Shown here: piece by piece, positions 45,777 through 55,462 of the stretch | How the letters are laid out: every line of letters begins with the position of its first letter | Position numbering within the stretch: position 1 is the stretch's first letter | Origin: Muribaculaceae bacterium | GTDB taxonomy: Bacteria; Bacteroidota; Bacteroidia; Bacteroidales; Muribaculaceae | NCBI GenBank assembly: GCA_029055345.1 | Contig: JAIDDJ010000027.1 | Coordinates: 1 to 64,000 of the forward strand | Reading direction: 5' to 3' | DNA: 64,000 nucleotides | The notes under the pieces: generated by a model | Told to the model about the DNA's origin: nothing | Databases searched by the model: none | The model's input: the letters and a program-made list of their open reading frames with translations, nothing else | Made by a program: the position numbers and the translations under genes

Positions 45777-47984
45777 ATGATTGACAGGGCAACCGTCGAA
45801 AGAATTAAAAGCACAGCTGACATAGTCGATGTTGTGGGCGACTATGTGCATCTGATAAGAAGAGGCTCTAATTATATGGGCCTTTGTCCTTTTCATAATG
45901 AAAGGACACCATCCTTTTCGGTAAACAAGCAGCGAAATTTTTGTTATTGTTTTTCATGCAAGAAGGGAGGCTCTCCTGTTAATTTCATAATGGAGAAGGA
46001 AGGATTGACCTATCATGAGGCTCTCCTTCATCTGGCGAAGAAATATGGAATTGAAGTAGAAGAACAAGAACTTACTGATGAGGAACGCGAACGGCAGTCA
46101 TTGCGGGAAGCCATGTTCGTTGCCAACGAATGGGCCAAGAACAAGATGGAGCGCGATATGCAGGATACGGATGAAGGTCGCGATGTCGGTCTCCGCTATT
46201 TCACGGAACGCGGTGTGACCGATGCGGCCATAAAAGCTTTCCATCTCGGATATGCGCTTGATAATGGTCATGAACTTACGGATGCGGCAAAAAAGGCCGG
46301 TTTCCGGATTGAAGTCTTTAAGTCGCTTGGCCTTGTCGGAACATCTCAATCCGGCCGGGATTACGACCGGTTCAGGGGGAGAGTGATTTTCCCTATTCTA
46401 AACACATCCGGCAAGGTCATTGCTTTCGGGGGACGTGATCTGAAGGGTGGTCTTGCCAAATATATCAACTCTCCCGAATCAGAGCTTTACAAAAAGAGCA
46501 ATGAACTTTACGGCATTTTTCAGGCAAAGGCGTCCATAGTAAAAGAAGACAAATGCTTCCTTGTAGAAGGATATATGGACGTCATCGGAATGTGGCAGGC
46601 CGGTTTGAAGAATGTGGTGGCTTCTTCGGGAACGGCTTTGACCGATGGTCAGATTGCGATGATTCATCGGTTCACCGAAAATATCACTCTGATATATGAT
46701 GGCGATGCTGCCGGTATAAAAGCTTCTCTCAGAGGTATAGATATGCTCCTGAGCCATAAACTGAATGTCAAGGTTCTGTTACTCCCCGATGGTGATGATC
46801 CCGATTCGTTCGCTGCCAAACATACTCCGGAAGAGTTCCGCCAGTATGTTGCAGAACATGAGACTGACATCATTCGGTATAAAGCCCAGGTGATGCTCCG
46901 CTCGGTAAAAGAAGATCCGCAAAACAGAATTACCGCAATTAACAGTGTGGTTGAATCAATCGCACATATTCCTGATCAGGTTGCCCGCGATGTTTATGTT
47001 CAGGAGTGCAGTGCAATTCTGGGTATTCCGGAGACCACCATTGCAAAGTCTGTGGCAAGAGTCCGGTTCGGTTTGGTCGAACAAATGAAAAAGGAAAGGT
47101 CTCTTAAAAATATTGATTCCGACGCACCTCAGTCTACTAATAGCCCTATCTCCATTAATAATAATGTCTTAACACCAAATGTTGACCTGAGACCTCGTTC
47201 TGAGAAAGGGGCGGATCGTACTGCCTTATATCTTCTGGAGAAAGAAGTACTGAAGTATTGCATTCGGTATGCTTTCGTGCCGTTCTGCTCTTACGAAGCA
47301 TTTGATGAAGAACACCCTGAGGCAAGTCCTGAGATAGTAGATCTGGATGTTATTCAGTATGTTGAAGAAGAACTCATTCAGTCAGAAATGCAATTCTCGG
47401 TGCCGGTATTCATCCAAATATTCGACATTATAAAGAATTTAAGATTCGATCTGAACCGACAGTTGGAAACTTACGAAACGGAATTAAATACGAAATACGA
47501 CGATTTGCTCAAAAAAGGATATGATAAAATCGCCGAATCCGACATGTCGATTCCAAAAATTGAAAAAGCGGAACTTGAACTAAAGAAAGAATTGTCGGAG
47601 AGCAGGGAGAATGACCTCAGATTATTTTTAAAAGAATTTGCAGTTAGGGAATTATGCAGTCACGAAGATGACAAGGTAAGGAGAATCGCCACAGAACTCA
47701 GTTTTGATAAGCACCATCTTAGTAATATTTATTTAAAAGGGGGATCTTCCGAAACAGAAGAAGAGAAACTCACAGTACTCTTGGTCAGGGCCATAGATGA
47801 ATGGAAGGATGAGATAATAAATCAGAAAATAAAAGAAGTATATAACAAGCTTAAGGAAATAGCAGAAAGTGATTCAGTAGAAGAAATAAAAGACCTCCAG
47901 AATGAACTTGCTTCCTTGATGTCTGTCCGCAAAGAAATGGGCAGAATAATCGGAGACAGAACAATCTCCAACAGAAAAATTTAG
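45777..47984 (+). CDS. dnaG: DNA primase DnaG
   Basis: This encodes 735 residues. It makes RNA primers for replication. The N-terminal zinc finger is of CHC2 type (C37, H40, C58, C61). The RNA-polymerase core and TOPRIM domain follow (VIAFGGRDL, FLVEGYMDVIGMWQAG, LIYDGDAAGIKASLRG). The C-terminal 300 residues, the DnaB-contact part, are helical and charged, with a Lys/Glu-rich coiled region (about 590-630), longer than in E. coli DnaG (581 residues). The gene follows dapA by 13 bp and faces the convergent miaA with 34 bp between stops and no clear hairpin. Confidence 0.96.
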   Translation: MIDRATVERIKSTADIVDVVGDYVHLIRRGSNYMGLCPFHNERTPSFSVNKQRNFCYCFSCKKGGSPVNFIMEKEGLTYHEALLHLAKKYGIEVEEQELTDEERERQSLREAMFVANEWAKNKMERDMQDTDEGRDVGLRYFTERGVTDAAIKAFHLGYALDNGHELTDAAKKAGFRIEVFKSLGLVGTSQSGRDYDRFRGRVIFPILNTSGKVIAFGGRDLKGGLAKYINSPESELYKKSNELYGIFQAKASIVKEDKCFLVEGYMDVIGMWQAGLKNVVASSGTALTDGQIAMIHRFTENITLIYDGDAAGIKASLRGIDMLLSHKLNVKVLLLPDGDDPDSFAAKHTPEEFRQYVAEHETDIIRYKAQVMLRSVKEDPQNRITAINSVVESIAHIPDQVARDVYVQECSAILGIPETTIAKSVARVRFGLVEQMKKERSLKNIDSDAPQSTNSPISINNNVLTPNVDLRPRSEKGADRTALYLLEKEVLKYCIRYAFVPFCSYEAFDEEHPEASPEIVDLDVIQYVEEELIQSEMQFSVPVFIQIFDIIKNLRFDLNRQLETYETELNTKYDDLLKKGYDKIAESDMSIPKIEKAELELKKELSESRENDLRLFLKEFAVRELCSHEDDKVRRIATELSFDKHHLSNIYLKGGSSETEEEKLTVLLVRAIDEWKDEIINQKIKEVYNKLKEIAESDSVEEIKDLQNELASLMSVRKEMGRIIGDRTISNRKI

Positions 47985-48018
47985 CCCCATCCCACAAAGT
48001 TTTATTGAAGGCTCTATC

Positions 48019-48939
48019 CTACAACCCTGCCAAAAGGTTGGCGGATATTTTTATGAATTCTTCTGTCGGGATGTCGTATGGAATCCATTTAATTGTGATT
48101 CCCCTTTTTTCCATCCCGCGAAACCATGTCATTTGCCGCTTTGCAAATTGGTGAATAGCTATCTCAAGATCATGCACCATCCGGTCGTATGATATTTCTC
48201 CAATTAAATGCAACGTCAGGAATTTGTACTCAAGACCATAGTATATTAGATCTTCGGGAGAAATTCCGGAATTGAGAAGATTTCTCACTTCATCAAGCAT
48301 GCCGTCGTTCAACCTTTGGTGCAGACGCTCCGTAATTCTTCTACGTCTGTCATCGCGGCTTATATCTATGCCTATAACAACGCAGTCAAGAGGAGTCGCT
48401 TTCCGGGCATCTATGTTATCGCATTCTTCCGGATGATCTGAATAATATTGTTGGATTTCTATAGCGCGGATGGCTCTTTTTTGAGTATCCACATCGGTCG
48501 TGTTATGCAGGCTTTTGTATTGTTGGAGTATGGCAGTCAACTCCTTCAGGGATTTCCCCTCAAGTGAAGCGCGAAGCTCCGGATTTTCAGGCACTCGCGG
48601 CAACCGGACACCTGCAAGAGCATTTTCCACATACATGCCGCTTCCACCACATATCACAGCCAACTTCCCGCTGCCTACAATCCTGTCATATACATCATTA
48701 AAATCGGTCAGATACCTGTGAAGATTATATTTTTCTCCTGCTTCAGCTATATCGATTAGATGATAGGGAATGTCACCGTATTCTTCCAGATCTTTACCTG
48801 TCCCGATTGACATTCCCCTATAGACTTGCCTGGAATCAGCCGAAATAATCTCGCCTCCGAATTCATGACACAACTCTACTGCTCGCCTGGTTTTACCGCT
48901 TGCAGTAGGACCGACCACAGCTATCGACTTTGCTGCCAT
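48019..48939 (-). CDS. miaA: tRNA dimethylallyltransferase
   Basis: This encodes 306 residues. It transfers a dimethylallyl group to N6 of A37 in tRNAs that read UNN codons. The P-loop is GPTASGKT at 10-17, the substrate block ISADSRQVYRGMSIGTGK is present, and the C-terminal FAKRQMTWFRG is a family hallmark. The start overlaps the upstream membrane-protein gene by 19 bp, so translation is probably coupled. Confidence 0.95.
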   Translation of the reverse strand: MAAKSIAVVGPTASGKTRRAVELCHEFGGEIISADSRQVYRGMSIGTGKDLEEYGDIPYHLIDIAEAGEKYNLHRYLTDFNDVYDRIVGSGKLAVICGGSGMYVENALAGVRLPRVPENPELRASLEGKSLKELTAILQQYKSLHNTTDVDTQKRAIRAIEIQQYYSDHPEECDNIDARKATPLDCVVIGIDISRDDRRRRITERLHQRLNDGMLDEVRNLLNSGISPEDLIYYGLEYKFLTLHLIGEISYDRMVHDLEIAIHQFAKRQMTWFRGMEKRGITIKWIPYDIPTEEFIKISANLLAGL

Positions 48940-50303
48940 GGATTCTTCTTGTTTGTATCGTTACGACGGGTATGACGCCGGAATTTATCAAACCATTTGC
49001 GAATATGGAAGCCCCTCAAATCTGAATTGAACATCGCGATTCGAAGCCACTTGTCATCCTGAAAATCATACTCCTTATCGCGCACTTCTACAAGGTCGAA
49101 AGTCGGTCGATAGGATTTAACACGCAGTTTCCTATAACCGTTATCATCGAATATCTTTTGCGTAAGGATGATAGTCGCCATGCGGGAAAGGTCGGTCAGA
49201 AAAATCATCGACATCGATTTCGGATGCTTCTGATAGACAAATTTAAGAGTATCGAAATCTATCCATTCACCTTCTATCTCCAGTTCGGGATAGTCCTCCG
49301 GCTTCCCGTCAAGGAAATAAAAATAACGAAGTATTCTATGCTTTGTGATATCCTGAGACTTCCGGCCATAGAAGAATCGAAGTTCTCCGGTGTTATATCC
49401 GGTCATTCGCCTTATGATGCCATTCACATCCGAAATGGTGATACCATTGACGTTACGTTTTGTCACAAAGGGAGTATCCGTTACGAATTTACCTTTTACA
49501 TACGGATCTGCGACATGGGTGTTCAGATAAACCTTGTTTCCACAGATAAGGTAAAAACGAAGATATGTCTTTGTGGTCATATCGTTGAGTTCCTCCTCAG
49601 TGATGATTTCACCATTTTCTTTCAGGTCAAGATAGATGTTGTAATATCTCGATGCAAAATAGATTTCGTCAATGATAAAGATTATGACATTCGACCATAC
49701 AAAGATATACCAGTCCCTGTTATTCACATTCGCCCCTTTGAAATAGAAGTAGGCGTAATATATCCAGGTCACTGCCGAGAGCAGGCCGAATATCCAGATA
49801 AGGTTCAAAAGTTGAAGTCTTGTCTCTACGTTTAGAATCTCTCCAAGTTTTCCTCTTTCGATTGAAAGACCTTTTGAAATTTTACAATCAATGCAGATTG
49901 CGAGCCTGTTCCTCCTTATATATATTATAAGAAGAATAAAGAAACATATCGGGTCGAGAATCAGAACGGGAATATACGGGTCATTGAAGAATGAAAATTC
50001 CTTCGGCATCCTTATAAAATCCCATATGTCAAGCACATTCAGAATAATCGATACGAAGGCATAGACAATAATGCAATAGAACATCGCATATGGCACCACC
50101 ATGCACGAAGACGTGCGTGACACCTTGTTATTATATAGGATCGTATATAGGAATGCGGCTGCCAGAAGGCCGATTATCGGAGAGAAGTAGAAAGGGAAAA
50201 TTCTCGAAAAGACAAGAGTCAGAATAAGCACAAGGATTCCCACTGAAATATTCTTCCAGAAGGATATTAATTGCGCGCCATTTACTTTCTCGAGATCTTT
50301 CAT
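48921..50303 (-). CDS. Unrecognised multi-span membrane protein
   Basis: This encodes 460 residues. The N-terminal half has about seven hydrophobic segments (for example ISVGILVLILTLVFSRIF, IIGLLAAAFLYTILY, YIPVLILDPICFFILLIIYI and WIFGLLSAVTWIYYAYFYF). The C-terminal 230 residues are soluble, with many basic and aromatic residues (NVNGITISDVNGIIRRMTGY, RFFYGRKSQDITKHRILRYF), and end in a strongly basic tail (KKNPWQQSR), which suggests a cytoplasmic domain that could bind nucleic acid or be a LytTR-like regulator; I cannot confirm either. No family recognised. It overlaps miaA by 19 bp. Upstream are three ATTTAAC repeats at 11-bp steps. Confidence 0.7.
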   Translation of the reverse strand: MKDLEKVNGAQLISFWKNISVGILVLILTLVFSRIFPFYFSPIIGLLAAAFLYTILYNNKVSRTSSCMVVPYAMFYCIIVYAFVSIILNVLDIWDFIRMPKEFSFFNDPYIPVLILDPICFFILLIIYIRRNRLAICIDCKISKGLSIERGKLGEILNVETRLQLLNLIWIFGLLSAVTWIYYAYFYFKGANVNNRDWYIFVWSNVIIFIIDEIYFASRYYNIYLDLKENGEIITEEELNDMTTKTYLRFYLICGNKVYLNTHVADPYVKGKFVTDTPFVTKRNVNGITISDVNGIIRRMTGYNTGELRFFYGRKSQDITKHRILRYFYFLDGKPEDYPELEIEGEWIDFDTLKFVYQKHPKSMSMIFLTDLSRMATIILTQKIFDDNGYRKLRVKSYRPTFDLVEVRDKEYDFQDDKWLRIAMFNSDLRGFHIRKWFDKFRRHTRRNDTNKKNPWQQSR

Positions 50304-50428
50304 TCCCCGATGTCTTTACTACGGTTAGTATCTAATATATGTTCCGATATCTATTCAGAAGGACGAGTCGTCGGAAAGAGTAGATGCCATCTATATTCTT
50401 TACAACTGAAATGGAATATAGTTTTAAT

Positions 50429-50457
50429 ATTTAACATATATTTAACGTAGATTTAAC
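50429..50457 (-). promoter_or_regulatory. Three direct repeats at exact 11-bp spacing
   Basis: ATTTAAC begins at 50429, 50440 and 50451; on the minus strand this reads GTTAAAT three times with 4-bp spacers. It lies about 125-155 bp ahead of the membrane-protein ATG and directly behind the peptidase stop codon. Such phased repeats fit a winged-helix regulator of PhoB type. Confidence 0.45.
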
Positions 50458-50459
50458 AT

Positions 50460-52643
50460 TCACTTCAAGACTGTCCCTAAAAAGTCGACTATTTTCCGAT
50501 AAAGTTGCGTCCTCGCGCCATCCATTCTCAGACTATGCTCATATCCTGAATAAGCCATCATATCGAATATCTTACCTTCCGCATTCAGCTTCGATGTGTA
50601 GCGCAGCGTATTGTAGAAATGGACATTGTCATCACTTGTTCCCGACATAATCAGCAGCCGGGAGTTGACACCGTTCGATTTCAACAAAGCGGAAGAAGAA
50701 TCATATCCCCTTTCATTCTGCTGAGGGGTCAGCATGTATCGCTCTGTATAGATCGAATCATAAAATCTCCAGTCGGATACAGGAGCCATTGCCACTCCGG
50801 CTTTGAACCGACAATCTTTGGAAGCAAGTTCCATAAGCGTCATATAACCGCCATAGCTCCATCCGAAGCAGGCTGTCCGGCTTGAATCAACATACGGCAA
50901 TCCTGAAAAATAAGCCGCTCCTGCAAGCTGGTCCTCAACTTCAAGATTTCCTAAATCCTTGTAGACACAGGTTGCCCATTTGCGGTCGCGGTTCCCTGTC
51001 CCTCGCCCATCAACGGCACATACTACGTAACCTTGCGACGCCAGATAATATGTGCCGTCCATCTTCCAGCTGTTGAGTACAAGCTGGGAGTCTGGACCGT
51101 TATACTGATACATCACCAACGGATACTTCTTATTGGGATTAAAGTCAAGAGGCTTGATGATGTAAGCATTCATCTCTTCTCCGATAGCATTCCTTACCTT
51201 CAGAAATTCCATCTTAGGCGCCTCTGAATATCTTGAAGCATATTCTGCGTTTGTCTGAAGTGTCTTTAACACCTTGCCCTTATTATTGCAAATGGAATAT
51301 TGAGGAGGAATGGTTGCAGAATTATATTTCCTCACATAATAGTTAAAATTTGCACTGAAGGCCGCCGATTCGGTTCCTTCAGCTCCATCAAGCATGGAAA
51401 TATTCCCTTTTGCATCAACGCTGGCTACATTTCTGTTGATCGCGCCATTCTGAGTGGTCTGAACATAATGGAAACCGGTTTTGGAATCCTTTCCGTAATA
51501 TTGTGTCACATTCCACTCCCCTTTCGTAATTTGCCGAATCAGATTCCCGGCATAATCATATTCATAGAGGTGACGATATCCGCTCCGTTCGCTTCCAATC
51601 ACGAAGGATGAAGCATAATATTTTACCATCTGATATGCTGCCGGACTCAACCAAGCTTCGGAATCTTCACTGATTACCTGGTGCGCTACCGTAGATCCGG
51701 GATTGACCTTGTAAAGTTGGAGTTGGTTCTGGCCACGGTTGAGCACCATAACCATAAGATTCTTCCCCTCGCCGTCAAAATCTATCGCGGGGACATACCC
51801 GTCTCCGATATTGATATCCATTTTCTTTATGGTCCGGTTATCGACATTATACGCCAGAACCTCTACCGTCGAATTTGGATAACCTGCCAACGGATACTTA
51901 TAACTGTATGCCGGCGGATACATCGGTCCGAGAGGATCTTTTGACGAGTAGATTCCATACTCGTCAAAGGAATAGACCGGCACTTTTGATTCATCGAAAC
52001 GGATGAACGCGAGTGTGCTGTCGTCCGAACTCCAGCGAATGGAACTATCCATACCGAATTCTTCCTCATATGCCCAATCAGGAGCCCCGTAAATCACTTC
52101 ATTGATTTTTCCATCCTTGGTTATCGCCTTGTCCGATTTATAATCGATATTGGAAATGAAGAGATTATTGTCGCGCATATAGGCCACCATCCTGCCGTCA
52201 TGGGAAATAGTGGCGCATCTTTGTTTCCCGTCGTTACTCACCTTCGCGAGTGTCGATCGCAAGATATCATATACATAATAATCAGCTATGAATGAATTCC
52301 TGTAAATCTTCGAGGTATTGTTCCATATCAGGATCTTCTTTTCGTTGTCGCTTAACTGATACCCGTCGAACGCATCGATTTTTATATCTCCCTTTACGGT
52401 ATTGACATCGAATAAGGTAGAGATTTTCTCTCCTGTCTTGTAGCTGAATACTTCAATGGCTTTCCCATCATCGGAAACTGCGGTGAAGGAATCTCCGTCA
52501 TGCATCGGCTGCATATCCTTTATTCCCTTGGGTGCGGTTAACTTCGGACTGCAGTAATCGTCAGCTGTAAGGACAGCGGCTGCGGCCGGAAATAAAGAGA
52601 CGCCAGCCAGAGAAGTTGCCACCAAGACTTTCTTTATATTCAT
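50460..52643 (-). CDS. Dipeptidyl-peptidase IV-type serine peptidase (S9)
   Basis: This encodes 727 residues from the ATG at 52643; a longer frame to 52715 would put 24 residues before an otherwise normal signal peptide (MNIKKVLVATSLAGVSLFPAAAA) and would run over the proS hairpin. The first part is the eight-bladed propeller, with EEEFGMDSSIRWSSD as the substrate-N-terminus Glu pair region. The C-terminal alpha/beta-hydrolase part holds the catalytic Ser (S596 in FGWSYGGYM), Asp (SGTSDDNVHFYNT) and His (GYEHSL). It removes X-Pro or X-Ala dipeptides from peptides in the periplasm or at the surface. Confidence 0.93.
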   Translation of the reverse strand: MNIKKVLVATSLAGVSLFPAAAAVLTADDYCSPKLTAPKGIKDMQPMHDGDSFTAVSDDGKAIEVFSYKTGEKISTLFDVNTVKGDIKIDAFDGYQLSDNEKKILIWNNTSKIYRNSFIADYYVYDILRSTLAKVSNDGKQRCATISHDGRMVAYMRDNNLFISNIDYKSDKAITKDGKINEVIYGAPDWAYEEEFGMDSSIRWSSDDSTLAFIRFDESKVPVYSFDEYGIYSSKDPLGPMYPPAYSYKYPLAGYPNSTVEVLAYNVDNRTIKKMDINIGDGYVPAIDFDGEGKNLMVMVLNRGQNQLQLYKVNPGSTVAHQVISEDSEAWLSPAAYQMVKYYASSFVIGSERSGYRHLYEYDYAGNLIRQITKGEWNVTQYYGKDSKTGFHYVQTTQNGAINRNVASVDAKGNISMLDGAEGTESAAFSANFNYYVRKYNSATIPPQYSICNNKGKVLKTLQTNAEYASRYSEAPKMEFLKVRNAIGEEMNAYIIKPLDFNPNKKYPLVMYQYNGPDSQLVLNSWKMDGTYYLASQGYVVCAVDGRGTGNRDRKWATCVYKDLGNLEVEDQLAGAAYFSGLPYVDSSRTACFGWSYGGYMTLMELASKDCRFKAGVAMAPVSDWRFYDSIYTERYMLTPQQNERGYDSSSALLKSNGVNSRLLIMSGTSDDNVHFYNTLRYTSKLNAEGKIFDMMAYSGYEHSLRMDGARTQLYRKIVDFLGTVLK

Positions 52644-52684
52644 TGTAGCGATTATTATATTGTTTGATATGACTGAAAACCACA

Positions 52685-52708
52685 CATCCCGGGAATCATC
52701 CCGGGATG
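52685..52708 (-). terminator. Hairpin behind proS
   Basis: CATCCCGGGA and TCCCGGGATG form a perfect 10-bp GC-rich stem with a 4-nt loop. On the minus strand it follows the proS stop by 17 bp; a TGTGTGGTTTTC follows, only weakly T-rich. Confidence 0.6.
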
Positions 52709-52725
52709 CAGACATGATATGTTAA

Positions 52726-54207
52726 TCAATAGGAACGTGCGAACAGCACTCGGCGGGCTGAGGGTTTACCGGTTACCATGCATACGCCCGGTGTCGTATC
52801 ACCATCAAACGGAATGCATCTGATTGTAGCTTTTGTCTCCTCCTTGATTTTTTCTTCAGTTTCCGGAGTGCCATCCCAATGGGCGAGAATGAATACGCCA
52901 TCCTCTATCTTTTTCTTGAATTCATCATAAGAATCCACGGTGATAGTACGGTCCAATCTGTTTTTAAGCGCTCTTTCGTAGAGACTCTTCTGAATGTCTT
53001 CAAGTTCTTTTTCCACGTGGTCCACTATACCCTCGAGCGGCAATGTTTCTTTTTCAAGAGTATCACGCCTCATAAGCTCTACAGTACCCTGCTCAAGATC
53101 ACGCTGTCCTATTGCAATACGGACGGGAACTCCTTTCACCTCATAATCCGCAAATTTAAAGCCGGGACGCTTGTTATCGGCATCATCATATTTGACGCTG
53201 ATTCCACGCTTGCGGAATTCTTCGACGAGGGGTTCGACCTTTTCTGAAATCTGCTTCAGCCCTTCATCATTCTTGTATATCGGCACGATCACTACTTGAA
53301 TGGGAGCCAGCTTTGGAGGAAGCACGAGGCCATTATCATCACTGTGAGTCATGATAAGAGCACCCATCAGACGTGTGGATACACCCCATGATGTTGCCCA
53401 TACGTACTCCGGTTTATTGTCCTTGTTCATGAATGTCACGTCGAATGCTTTGGCAAAATTCTGCCCGAGGAAATGGGAAGTCCCGCTTTGGAGGGCCTTG
53501 CCGTCCTGCATCATCGCCTCGATAGTGAATGTATCAAGCGCTCCCGCAAAACGCTCATTGGCTGTTTTAACTCCTTTGACTACGGGAACAGCCATATAGT
53601 TCTCCGCAAAATCGCTGTAGACATCCAGCATCTTTTTGGCCTCTTTCTCCGCCTCTTCTTTCGTGGCATGAGCGGTATGGCCTTCCTGCCATAGAAATTC
53701 TGCCGTACGCAGGAACATGCGAGTACGCATCTCCCAACGGAACACGTTAGCCCACTGATTCACCAATATGGGAAGATCACGATAGGAGTGAATCCAATTT
53801 TTATATGTATTCCAGATTATAGTCTCTGATGTGGGACGGATAATCAGTTCTTCCTCAAGACGAGCCTCCGGATCGACCACTACTCCATTTCCATCCGGGT
53901 CATTTTTAAGACGGTAATGTGTCACTACCGCACACTCCTTTGCAAAGCCTTCCACATGATCGGCTTCCCGGCTCAGAAACGACTTCGGTATAAGAAGAGG
54001 GAAATAAGCATTCTGATGACCGGTCGCTTTAAACATATCGTCAAGCTGACGTTGCATCTTTTCCCAGATAGCGTAACCATATGGCTTTATCACCATACAG
54101 CCCCTGACTGCTGATTGCTCGGCAAGATCGGCCTTGACTACCAGTTCATTATACCATTGTGAATAATTATCGGAACGTTTTGTGAAATTCTTTAACTCTT
54201 TTGCCAT
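52726..54207 (-). CDS. proS: Proline-tRNA ligase (short, archaeal/eukaryotic type)
   Basis: This encodes 493 residues of class II synthetase fold. The short form lacks the large editing insert of E. coli ProS, and the C-terminal zinc-like domain ([20 protein letters not shown], ending in RSY) is that of the archaeal-type enzyme, usual in Bacteroidetes. Motif 2 is [20 protein letters not shown] and the motif 1 area is [12 protein letters not shown]. It charges tRNA-Pro. Confidence 0.95.
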   Translation of the reverse strand: MAKELKNFTKRSDNYSQWYNELVVKADLAEQSAVRGCMVIKPYGYAIWEKMQRQLDDMFKATGHQNAYFPLLIPKSFLSREADHVEGFAKECAVVTHYRLKNDPDGNGVVVDPEARLEEELIIRPTSETIIWNTYKNWIHSYRDLPILVNQWANVFRWEMRTRMFLRTAEFLWQEGHTAHATKEEAEKEAKKMLDVYSDFAENYMAVPVVKGVKTANERFAGALDTFTIEAMMQDGKALQSGTSHFLGQNFAKAFDVTFMNKDNKPEYVWATSWGVSTRLMGALIMTHSDDNGLVLPPKLAPIQVVIVPIYKNDEGLKQISEKVEPLVEEFRKRGISVKYDDADNKRPGFKFADYEVKGVPVRIAIGQRDLEQGTVELMRRDTLEKETLPLEGIVDHVEKELEDIQKSLYERALKNRLDRTITVDSYDEFKKKIEDGVFILAHWDGTPETEEKIKEETKATIRCIPFDGDTTPGVCMVTGKPSARRVLFARSY

Positions 54208-54263
54208 GACAGCTATATTATTATTGAAGCAAAATTTTTAATACGTAATATGTTAATCCGGTT

Positions 54264-54734
54264 TCAGCGAAGGCGGGATGACTCGCGCAGCAACCTCCGG
54301 TCGTGAGAGATTCGGTTGTAGGCCATTATGTCGGCGACAAAAGCAATCAATGGCGCTATGATAAGCGAGGACCAAGATACCTGAGCATCATCAAACTGAT
54401 AATAACCATATGCGCATCCGGCCGCGAGAACTGCCAGCAATATGAGCACCTCAATGAGACACACGCGGGCTTGCAGCCGTAAATCCTTAAATAAGAATAT
54501 ATTGATAAGTGGCAGAAGACTACTTAACAAAGATACCGCAAAGAATAGCCATGTACGACATATATATCCGGACGGAGCGCCTCCTGTCGATTCACCCTCT
54601 ATCTGAAAACCGAGAGTGGTAAAATTTAGAGTATAGTCCGTAAGCTGCACCTGACCTAATGAAAAGAATGTGAAAATTCCCATCATTACTGCAGCTATTA
54701 GAAGTAAGACTGATTGCCAGCGTTGGATTACCAT
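54264..54734 (-). CDS. DUF4293-family membrane protein
   Basis: This encodes 156 residues with four membrane spans (about 8-27, 62-83, 92-112 and 120-138). The opening MVIQRWQSVLLLIAAVMMG is the characteristic start of the Bacteroidetes family DUF4293. Function unknown. It lies 56 bp ahead of proS on the same strand. TAAATTTG on the minus strand (54791-54798) is a possible -7 element. Confidence 0.82.
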   Translation of the reverse strand: MVIQRWQSVLLLIAAVMMGIFTFFSLGQVQLTDYTLNFTTLGFQIEGESTGGAPSGYICRTWLFFAVSLLSSLLPLINIFLFKDLRLQARVCLIEVLILLAVLAAGCAYGYYQFDDAQVSWSSLIIAPLIAFVADIMAYNRISHDRRLLRESSRLR

Positions 54735-54790
54735 TTCTTAAATTTTTTGATGAAACAAATATAAATCCCCGGATTCGGCGATTCCGATTG

Positions 54791-54798
54791 CAAATTTA
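54791..54798 (-). promoter_or_regulatory. Possible -7 element for the DUF4293 gene
   Basis: On the minus strand this reads TAAATTTG, a full match to TAnnTTTG, about 57 nt ahead of the ATG; the -33 position has no good match. Confidence 0.4.
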
Positions 54799-54839
54799 GT
54801 GATTTTTTTAATTTTTGAAGTAATAAAGAGTGATTTTAT

Positions 54840-54870
54840 TTTGAGATTGCCTTTGTTTTTGGTAACTTCG
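54840..54870 (+). promoter_or_regulatory. Promoter of the DUF1599 gene
   Basis: TTTG at 54840-54843, 19 bp spacer, TAACTTCG at 54863-54870 (one mismatch to TAnnTTTG). The start near 54877 supports the ATG at 54898 rather than the in-frame ATG at 54799. Confidence 0.65.
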
Positions 54871-54897
54871 CGAATCCAACAGATACATAAGCCCAAT

Positions 54898-55446
54898 ATG
54901 AGCTCATCATCAAAAACACCTACGCAGTTCGGTGACGTAGTCAAGCTATGCCGTTCGGTCTATGAGAAGAAGATGGCTGATTATGGCACTTCCTGGCGCA
55001 TAATGCGCCCCTCAAGCCTTACTGACCAGATATATATCAAGGCTAAGCGCATTCGCACCCTTGAAGAAATGGGAGAAAATCAAGCCAAAGTCAATGAAGG
55101 TATCGAACCCGAATTTATAGGTATAGTGAATTATTGCGCTATGGCGCTGATTCAACTTGAAAAAGGCACCGGAAATTCACTTTCCGAGAAGGAGGCTTTG
55201 GAGGCGTATGATAAGGCTATTAAGTCTGCCACATCGCTGATGCTCAACAAGAATCATGATTACGATGAAGCTTGGAGGGAAATGAGAGTTAGCAGTTTTA
55301 CTGATATAATTCTCCAAAAACTTCTAAGAACCAAGGAAATTGAGTCGCATCATGGCAAGACTATCGTTTCGGAAGGTGTCGATGCCAACTATATGGACAT
55401 GATCAACTATGCAATCTTCGCCCTCATCAAACTGCGTTTCGAATGA
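54898..55446 (+). CDS. DUF1599-family protein with internal duplication
   Basis: This encodes 182 residues from the ATG at 54898. The two halves are copies of one another: DYGTSWRIMRPSSLTDQIYI followed by KAKRIRTLEE in the first, DYDEAWREMRVSSFTDIILQ followed by KLLRTKEIE in the second, each leading to IEPEFIGIVNYCAMALIQL or VDANYMDMINYAIFALIKL. This is the DUF1599 pattern. No signal or membrane segment; the biochemical role is not known to me. It is followed after 16 bp by the BT_3928-type gene, a pairing that is common in Bacteroidales. Confidence 0.85.
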   Translation: MSSSSKTPTQFGDVVKLCRSVYEKKMADYGTSWRIMRPSSLTDQIYIKAKRIRTLEEMGENQAKVNEGIEPEFIGIVNYCAMALIQLEKGTGNSLSEKEALEAYDKAIKSATSLMLNKNHDYDEAWREMRVSSFTDIILQKLLRTKEIESHHGKTIVSEGVDANYMDMINYAIFALIKLRFE

Positions 55447-55462
55447 ATCGCAAAAATCCACG

